From NCBI GenBank assembly GCA_032173965.1, contig JAVUNC010000006.1, positions 18,512,028 to 18,576,027 on the forward strand: a DNA stretch of 64,000 bases, written 5' to 3'. The notes beneath the pieces were generated by a model. It saw only the letters and a program-made list of their open reading frames with translations. It did no database searches and was not told the origin of the DNA. Position numbers and translations under genes: made by a program. This stretch comes from Sitta carolinensis. Lineage: Eukaryota > Chordata > Aves > Passeriformes > Sittidae. Position 1 is the stretch's first letter. Every line of letters starts with the position of its first letter. Of the stretch, positions 57,586-64,000 are shown piece after piece.

Positions 57586-58554
57586 GCAGCCTCTCAAGAG
57601 CTGCTGCTCATCCCGAGCTATAACAGAGCTGTGATCTCATTCCATAAACACACAAATAGCCTCTGCCAACACTTTGTCTGGATCCCCATTTGTCTCTGGC
57701 TCCTGGTTCCAGCGCCCCGGGGCTGGGCAGGAATGTTCTCACAGCCCCACAAAGGGTGGTTTCGCGATCCCAAGGATTTTGAAACTTCTTACTGCGGTTC
57801 CATGCTCAGCCCTCCCTGCCCAGGCTGGGAGCAGCAGCTGGCACTGGAACCCCAGCAGAGGAGCTGGAGACTCGTTAAGTTAATTATTCACTGGAACCGG
57901 CTCTTCCCCCGTGAACTCCATTTAATCTTCACAGCACAATTTCCTTCAGAAAACACAATGATCGTAATGAGTCAAGTCTGAAGTGTTCTGTTCTTTGCAG
58001 GTGAGCAGGTTAATTTTCTCTATAATTACTTAATTGCCAAAACTTGAGCTATTGATAGCAAGGCAGAGGGAAACGGGTACAACACCTTGTCCGTGTCTCT
58101 CAAGGTAAATTATGGCAGAGGAGGTTGGCACTGTAAAGATTACGGGAATTTTGAAGGTCTTTGTAAAATATTTGGTCTTTAGAAATTTGAAAGGAAGAGC
58201 TCACGCTCAGCACTTAGCTGATTTATTCCTCAGTGCTGTTCTCTTCTTCTGTTTGCTCTTTCTGAGTCCTGGCATCTTGCTGCTTTCTCCTCTCTCTCCG
58301 TGATGAGTTCCAGGTTCCCCTCTGAGCTCTGTGCGCCTTTCCCTCTGGGATCTCCTTCCCAGGGTTTGAACCCGCAGGGCTTTGACTTTGGGCTCTGCCA
58401 ACACCTCGGCTGGGAAGGATTCCTGGTGGGATCGTTCCAGGGCTCAGCTCCAGCCCCAGAGCAGCCAGGAGCTGCTGCTGGAGGCAGGAACGGGGAAGGA
58501 GATGCTGGCACAGTCCCCACGGATCCCAGAGGGAATGGGTGGGAGGGGTGGGAG
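57586..58554. other. AT-rich single-copy block
   Basis: 57860-58270 is AT-rich and conserved-looking; the remainder is mixed. No exon is supported. Confidence 0.45.
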
Positions 58555-58905
58555 GGGGGTGAGAGTGTCAGGAGAGTGAGAGAGTGAGGAGTAAGAGTGT
58601 GAGGAGTGTGAGGAGTGTGAGGAATGTGAGGAGTGTGAGGAATGTGAGAGTGTGAGGAGTGTGAGGAATGTGAGAGTGAGAGGAGTGAGGGGAGTGTGAG
58701 GAGTGTGAGGAGTGTGAGGAGTGTGAGGAGTGTGAGAGTGTGAGGAGTGAGAGGAGTGTGAGGAGTGTGAGAGTGTGAGGAGTGAGAGGAGTGTGAGAGT
58801 GTCAGTGTCAGGAGTGTCAGGTGTGTCAGCAGTGTCTGTGTCAGGTGTGTCAGGTGTGTCAGCAGTGTGAGTGTCAGGTGTGTCAGCAGTGTGAGTGTCA
58901 GGTGT
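58555..58905. repeat. 9-bp (GAGGAGTGT)n array passing into (GTGTCAG)n
   Basis: Units gaggagtgt and gaggaatgt dominate to about 58795, then gtgtcaggt and gtgtcagcagt. The plus strand is purine/G-rich. Confidence 0.93.
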
Positions 58906-59579
58906 GTGTCCGTGTCACCCGAGGGGTGGATTTGATGTGTGTGATGGAGGCACCCAGTGAGTTTTGTCCATGGCTGTGAGTTCTGACCCCTGCAGGCTCT
59001 CTGCTCCCCCGGGCAGGCACAGGAACGTTCTGGGCTCTCACAGGTGGGTTTGCCCTCTCCCCCCGGCTCCTGCCCTGTCCTGCAGTGCCCTGTCCTGCTG
59101 AGCCGAGCCCATCCTGGCACAGAGGGGCTCTGGCTCTGGCCAGGGGCACTGAGCTGCCAGCAGAGCTGGCACATTTCCCAGCAGAGCAGAGGGTTGTTGA
59201 CTTTTACAGCAGGGAAAGCTAAACCCGTGTTCGCTGTGGAATTCAGCAGCGAAACCATCAGCCTGTGGTACCTAACGAGGTTACACTGGGTATTTATGGT
59301 TTGAGTCTGCTACACCAAGCACAGAAAAACCTTGGGCAAAACATGTCATGCTCTGATTTGGCACAAAGCAGTCAAAATAACTGTGTGAAAACCCAGAACT
59401 TAAGCACCTAAAAGCCTCTCCTGAAGAAGAAATCAACACAAAGCAGCCTAATTCCTCCTTCATCTGCTCTGGGTCTGCCCCTGGTGTGCACGGGCTGCTG
59501 TGCTGAGGGAGAGAATCCCAGTTTGGGCCATGGAGGTTGGCCCTGGGCCAGTCCCTGCAGCAGCATCACCAGAGGAAGG
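58906..59579. other. Single-copy spacer
   Basis: Mixed, AT-richer from 59200. No gene signal. Confidence 0.45.
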
Positions 59580-60072
59580 CTCAGCTCAGCTCAGCCGAGC
59601 CCAGACCAGACCAGCCCCGCCCAGTTCAGCCCAGCCCAGCCCAGCCAGGCCCGGTTCAGCCCAGTTCAGCCCAGCCCAGCCCCGCCCTGTTTAGCCCAGC
59701 CCAGCCCAGTTTTGCCCAACCCAGCCCAGTTTAGACCAGTTCAGCACATTTTAGCCCAGTTCAGCCCAGTTTAGCCCAGTTCAGCACATTTTAGCCCAGT
59801 TCAGCCCACCCCAGCCCAGCCCAGCCCAGTTTAGCCCAGTTCAGACCAGTTTAGCCCAGTTCAGCCCAGCCCAGCCCAGTTCAGCCCAGTTCAGCCCAGC
59901 CCAGCCCAGTTTAGCCCAGCCCACCCTAGTTTAGCCCAGCCCAGTTCAGCCCAGCCCAGTTTAGCCCAGGTCAGCCCAGGTCAGCCCAGCCCAGCCCAGT
60001 TCAGCCCAGCCCAGCCCAGTTTAGCCCAGTTCAGACAAGTTCAGCCTAGTTCAGCCCAGCCCAGCCCAGTTC
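59580..60072. repeat. 10-bp (CCCAGTTTAG/CCCAGCCCAG)n array, about 49 copies
   Basis: Units cccagtttag, cccagttcag and cccagcccag recur at 10 bases with some 5-base slips, implying an original cagcc/cagtt pentamer. Confidence 0.95.
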
Positions 60073-60151
60073 ACCTCCCCATTCCCGTTTTCCCCGGCCG
60101 GTCCCTGCCCTGGGCTCTGCTCACTGCGCTCTGAGCCCGCGCTGTGGGAAC

Positions 60152-60455
60152 CCCTAAACCCATCCCTGATCCCAATCCTAAACCACAGCCCAATCCTAAA
60201 CCATGGCCCAATCCTAAACCATGGCCCAATCCTAAACCACAGCCCCATCCTAAACCATGGCCCAATCCTAAACCAAGCCCAATCCTAAACACAGCCCAAT
60301 CCTAAACCATGGCCCAATCCTAAACCATGGCCCAATCCTAAACCACTGCCCAATCCTAAACCATGGCCCAATCCTAAACCACAACCCCATCCTAAACCAC
60401 AGACCTATCCTAAACCACAACCCCATCCTAAACCACAGACCTATCCTAAACCACT
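60152..60455. repeat. 18-bp minisatellite, 17 copies
   Basis: Units caatcctaaaccatggcc and caatcctaaaccacagcc recur every 18 bases, with some 16-17. Minus frames encode a six-residue Trp/Phe/Arg/Ile/Gly repeat. The cctaaacc part is not a telomere unit. Confidence 0.95.
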
Positions 60456-60544
60456 GCCCCAAAATCTGCAGCTAAGAGAGATGGGATCCTGGGCTGGGTG
60501 TCCATGGAAAAACCTGTGGGGACACCGAGCAGCACCTGTCCAGA

Positions 60545-60672
60545 GCCAGCAGCAGGAATTCCCAGCAGCAGGAATTCCCAATAGCAGGAATTCCCAATAG
60601 CAGGAATTCCCAATAGCAGGAATTCCCAGCAGCAGGAATTCCCAATAGCAGGAATTCCCAGCAGCGGGAATT
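60545..60672. repeat. 16-bp (CAGGAATTCCCAATAG)n array, 8 copies
   Basis: Units caggaattcccagcag and caggaattcccaatag recur every 16 bases. ggaattcc is palindromic in each. The unit resembles the ggaattcccagag part of CR1. Confidence 0.95.
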
Positions 60673-60814
60673 CCTCTGCTCTTGGGGAGTGCCAGGGATG
60701 GAGTTTTCCATGCAGGAGGAGGGAGGGTTGTGCCCAGCTGTTACCAGGGGTAAGATGAAGGCTCCCACCTGGAATTCTGTGTGCTCAGGAGCTCACAAGG
60801 AGCTCCTGTCTCAG

Positions 60815-61385
60815 GGCTGGAGCAGACTGGGAGAGCTGGGAATGTTCCCTGGAGAGGAGGAGGCTCCAGGCAGAGCTGGGAATGTTCCCTGGAGAGAAGG
60901 AGGCTCCAGGGAGAGCTGGGAATGTTCCCTGGAGAGAAGGAGGCTCCAGGGAGAGCTGGGAATGTTCCCTGGAGAGGAGGAGGCTCCAGGCAGAGCTGGG
61001 AATGTTCCCTGGAGAGGAGAAGGCTCCAGGGAGAGCTGGGAATGTTCCCTGGAGAGAAGGCTCCAGGCAGAGCTCAGAGCCTGGAGGGGCTGCAGGAGAG
61101 CTGGGGTGGGACTGGGGACAAGGGATGGGGGGACAGCACCCAGGGAATGGATGGGAACTGGAAAAGGGGAGATTGGGGTGGGAGATTGTGAATTGGGAAT
61201 TCCTGGCTGGGCTTGGATTGCCAGAGCAGCTGTGGCTGCCCCTGGACCCCTGGGATGTCCCAGTTGGACACTGGGGCTGGACCCTGGCACAGTGGGAGGG
61301 TCCCTGCCCATCCAGGAGGGCTCTGGGTAGGATTTGGGGTCCCTCCCAGCCCATCCCAGTCTGGGATTCTGGGATGAGCTGAAGG
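60815..61385 (+). mobile_element. CR1 LINE fragment with internal 40-bp expansion
   Basis: The longest CR1 copy in the window. From the left it holds gactgggagagctggg, an amplified region, then gagctcagagcctggagggg, ggactggggacaaggg, ggattgccagagcagctgtg, gggtccctgcccatccagga, gggtccctcccagcccatcc and the tail tctgggattctgggatg. It is sense on the plus strand. Other copies (31185 and 52865) have the amplified segment once. Confidence 0.93.
60835..61073. repeat. 40-bp minisatellite inside CR1, 6 copies
   Basis: gctgggaatgttccctggag starts at 60835, 60875, 60915, 60955, 60995 and 61035, exactly 40 bases apart; the second half reads agaaggaggctccagggaga. The last copy lacks two or three bases and joins the unique CR1 sequence. 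Confidence 0.97.
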
Positions 61386-62389
61386 TGCCATCAGCACAGG
61401 AGCCACTCGTGTACCCCGCGCTGGAGTCCATTCTTCTCTTCAGGGCTGCCCTGAGGGACCCAGAGAAATGAGTCTTGGTTTCCCCACAGGCAGAGCCCTC
61501 GGCTTTCAGCAGGGAGGGGGAGCAGGAGGCAGAAAATCCTCGGGAACAAAGGAGGGGAGGGGGAGGAGAGCGGCGCAGGGGCCGCGAGCTCCTCCAAGGA
61601 TCCACATTAGAGCTGCAGCAGCAAAGCAGCTTCTGGTGGGAGAGAGATGAGGAAAGAACAAGATATATTGAAAAAGGCCAGGGGAGAATGAAGTAATAAA
61701 ATGTAGCCTGAAAATCACCTTTACCTCCAGTTCCGAAGAACTCAGAGGTGATGAGTAGATCTGTCAAAATATTTATAATGGAAAAGTCGTGATTTATGAG
61801 GTTTGGTGTTTCATTGCTTTTCCTCGACTTTTTTTTATAAAAATAAAAGCAAACTTTGGTGGGCGAAGATTTGAGTTCTCCTGTTTTCTCTTATTTTTTA
61901 ATTAAAAAGGAAGGGGAGAAGTGAACATCGCTGATGGATTGTGGTTTTTAAATATGAGGGAAATAAAACCTGTATTTTTAAAATTCCTGTTAAAAGCGGG
62001 GAAAAGCTCCAGTAAGGAGGTGAGAGAGAAGGCAGCAGTGGATGCCTTCTCTGCTTGCACAATGTGGGCTGGCTTTTTGTCAAGGGAAAAATAACACATC
62101 GTTCCTGCAGGAGAGGACTTGGCTACTGGGGGGAAATCTCCTCTTCCAGCTGGCTCCGTTCGAACAGAATTTGGCCACTGCAGATTAATTGCATTAATTG
62201 CCATCTTCCACCCCCTCGCTGTTCCCCGGGGCAGCGTGCAGAGCTCAGAACCTGCAGCTGCTTCTCCTGCAAAGGTCTCGTGGGGCTGATGAGCTCACCT
62301 CACTCCCTGAGGACATTTCCTACCCCTAGAAATATTAGGGATACTGATATAAAATCTTACGAATTTAAAATATTTAAATTTATAATTTT
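61386..62389. other. Single-copy spacer, AT-rich from 61640
   Basis: GC-rich to 61630, AT-rich to 62120, mixed then AT-rich. No exon is supported. Confidence 0.45.
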
Positions 62390-62786
62390 TCCTAATAAAT
62401 TTCAAAAGTCTTATAAAATTGATATAAAATGATATGAAATTGATATAAAATCAGAATATCGTGGAGATTCTTGTTTTTTCCTCATGGGGTTCATTTTGTT
62501 GTCCTTTTGTCCCCCGTGGGGCTGGCACTGCCACAGCTGGAGGGACATGGGAGTGTCCCAGGCTCAGTGCCCTTTGCTTTGCCAATAAATATTAATAATA
62601 AATTTTAAAATTCTTATAAAATTGATATAAAATGATATGAAATTGATATAAAATCAGAATATCGTGGAGATTCTTGTTTTTTCCTCATGGGGTTCATTTG
62701 TTGTCCTTTTGTCCCCCGTGGGGCTGGCACTGCCACAGCTGGAGGGACATGGGAGTGTCCCGGGCTCAGTGCCCTTTGCTTTGCAG
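62390..62786. repeat. 203-bp tandem duplication
   Basis: Copy one (to 62583) and copy two (62593-62786) share ttataaaattgatataaaat, gaatatcgtggagattcttg, ggggctggcactgccacagc and cagtgccctttgctttgc. They differ by one T deletion (attttgttg/atttgttg) and one or two substitutions, so the duplication is recent. The unit joins AT-rich and GC-rich halves. Confidence 0.95.
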
Positions 62787-62824
62787 AGCCCTGAGCGCCT
62801 GTGGCACCGGCAGTGTCCCAGAAA

Positions 62825-63045
62825 TCACAGAGTCGGGAATGTCCTGAGCTGAAGGGACCCCCAGGGATCATCCAGCCCCTGCCCAGACCCCAGCAATGCC
62901 ACCCTGGGCATCCCTGGAGCTCTGGCAGCCCCGGGGCCGTGCCCATTCCCTGTTCCAGGGTTTATCCCACCCTCTGGGGATGAACCTTCCCTGATCCCAG
63001 CCTGACCCCAGCCCGGCTCCAGTCCCTGCCCAGGCAGCAGGGATG
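62825..63045 (-). mobile_element. CR1-type LINE 3' end, second subfamily
   Basis: atcacagagtcgggaatgtc, ctgagctgaagggaccccca, gggatcatccagcccctgcc, cctggagctctggcagcccc and gttccagggtttatcccacc are in antisense order. The inverted partner is 26500-26715. Confidence 0.8.
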
Positions 63046-63514
63046 GAGCTGCCCTCGGCAGGAGCTGCAGGCACCGTGTGAAACACGGGCACAAGCCCTG
63101 GGAGCTGCTGGCCCCAAGCCCCCTAGCCAAGCAGGACCACCCGAGTGTCCCCAGGGGTGGATGTCACTGCTCTGGGATGGGTCAGAGCTGCCCAGCATCC
63201 CAGGGAGCCCTGGAAGAGACTGGGACGGTTCAGAACACTCAGTTGGCCAGGGGCAGGGACAGCAGGGGCTGCTCTGCCGTGGGAGGCCCCTTTGGAAAAG
63301 GCAAGGCACGAAGGAAAGGGGATGTGGGTGAGGTGGGAGCTGGGAAAGCTCCGAGGCTGCGGGGCAGAGTGGGGGGCTCTGCTCCGGGATGCTCCTGGTG
63401 CGCTGGGCAGCGTCCCTGACTGCGGGGGGAGCCTGGGAGCGCCTTTGTGACCCGCTGGGATGGAGGACTCGGGCAGCTGGAGCTGCTCCTCAGCCGGGTG
63501 GCCAAAGGCAGCTC
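63046..63514. other. GC-rich spacer
   Basis: Unique GC-rich sequence with no supported exon. Confidence 0.4.
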
Positions 63515-63690
63515 TGAAGCCTTGGGAGGCTCCTGGAGCAGGGGCTGGACAGGGTTACAGGAATCAAGCAGGGATTTCTTGAAAGCCTTCCCAGGATCCA
63601 CCCTGGGCAGGGCCAGAGCCCGGCTGGGCTCCCCCAGCATGGACCCCGGGGCAGCAGTTTCACCTTGGATCAGTTCTGCTCCATTCCCAT
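63515..63690 (-). repeat. Interspersed repeat family B, copy 2
   Basis: ggagcaggggctggacaggg, caggaatcaagcagggattt, gggcagggccagagcccggc and tcaccttggatcagttctgc are the reverse complement of 10083-10265, except that the (ATAA)n insertion is replaced by cttgaaagccttcc. Confidence 0.75.
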
Positions 63691-64000
63691 GCCGGGGTCA
63701 ATTGTGCAGTGCCAGCCCCAGGGGATGCAGTCCCAGCCTCCCAGATTCTCTCCTCAGTTCCCTGTTTGCACTTTGTGGGGCTGAGGCTGCAGTGTGCCCT
63801 CGGTTCTGTGCTGGGAAAGGATTGTTCTGGGGCTGAGCTGGGAGCAGAGCTGGCTGGCACTGGGTGTGGAGCTCAGAGTCACAGCCCAGGGCAGGGGCTG
63901 GGAACACCAAAGGTAAAACTGAAGGCGCCGGCCCCTTGCAGGGAGCTGCAGCTGCAGGAGCGTTCCCGTGGGAAGGAAGCAGAGCTGCCCAGGGATCCGG
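63691..64000. other. GC-rich spacer to window end
   Basis: Unique GC-rich sequence. No exon, repeat or RNA gene is seen. Confidence 0.4.

Noticed and set aside
56194..57981. Plus-strand frame of 595 codons
   Set aside because: It is open because of the 50/52-bp array. Two overlapping frames are equally open, and the flanks have no coding character.
60152..60455. Telomere-like repeats (cctaaacc)
   Set aside because: The period is 18 bases and the sequence is not (CCCTAA)n. No vertebrate telomere unit is tandemly repeated anywhere in the window.

Overview
This window is vertebrate nuclear DNA, most likely from a bird and probably a songbird. The main evidence is about 17 fragments of the 3' end of CR1 (chicken repeat 1) LINEs. 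They carry the typical boxes (tggtttgggt, gggcagggacccctccc, ttccagggatccaggggca) and the octamer tail (ATTCTGGG/ATTCTRTG)n that marks CR1 3' ends. Two or three segments look like solo LTRs. I found no bacterial, archaeal or plasmid signature. The avian assignment is firm; the songbird assignment is an inference from the GC-rich sequence style of the CR1 copies.

I do not support any protein-coding gene, exon, tRNA, rRNA or known ncRNA here. The very long open frames (up to 857 codons) all lie in tandem arrays whose units lack stop codons. They are usually open in several frames at once and encode only low-complexity repeats. The window is therefore intergenic or deep intronic sequence.

The layout is unusual. 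More than 40 separate mini- and microsatellite arrays together cover roughly 18-19 kb, about 29% of the window (sum of the listed intervals). They alternate with islands of AT-rich single-copy sequence, some of which look like conserved non-coding DNA (TAAT-rich, POU octamers, a TALE/E-box cluster near 48.2 kb). Main arrays, left to right: 20-bp (2.93-3.23 kb), 46/54-bp with 35 copies (3.22-4.89), 48/57-bp (5.2), 41/29-bp (6.1), 10-bp G-rich (7.8-8.76), opposed hexamers (11.46-12.07), hexamers (13.4-13.9), a purine ladder (13.99-14.42), 21-bp (15.8), CpG-rich 25-bp (17.3), 10-bp (18.5), 11-bp (19.9), 39-bp (20.4-21.2), 10-bp arrays of opposite strand sense (22.8-23.9), 8-bp CR1-tail array (25.4), 41-bp (28.2), 12-bp (32.9), 63-bp (33.6), 13-bp (34.4), 50-bp (37.0), 9-bp (38.8), 100-bp (39.7), 13-bp (40.3), G-run array (41.5-42.4), pyrimidine tract (43.6-44.0), nested 43+16-bp (45.1), 9/10-bp (45.7), 27/32-bp (46.7-47.4), TA (47.5), 99/106-bp (49.6), 41-bp (50.1), 37-bp (52.3), 38-bp (53.3), 17-bp (55.2), 50/52-bp (56.6-57.6), 9-bp (58.6), 10-bp (59.6), 18-bp (60.2), 16-bp (60.5) and a 40-bp expansion inside a CR1 copy (60.8).

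The most interesting themes are four. First, several arrays appear to have grown out of CR1 elements: tail octamers at 25.4 kb and 6.7 kb, the 3' end at 52.3-52.6 kb, and an internal 40-bp segment at 60.8 kb. Second, many arrays alternate long and short units or carry higher-order duplications (338 bp at 3.9-4.4 kb, 306 bp at 56.8-57.4 kb). Third, the G-rich strand switches abruptly inside compound arrays (11.7 and 23.52 kb). Fourth, there are strong candidates for G-quadruplex, triplex and hairpin formation. No new gene system is evident; the candidate novelty is a mechanism by which CR1 insertions seed minisatellites.
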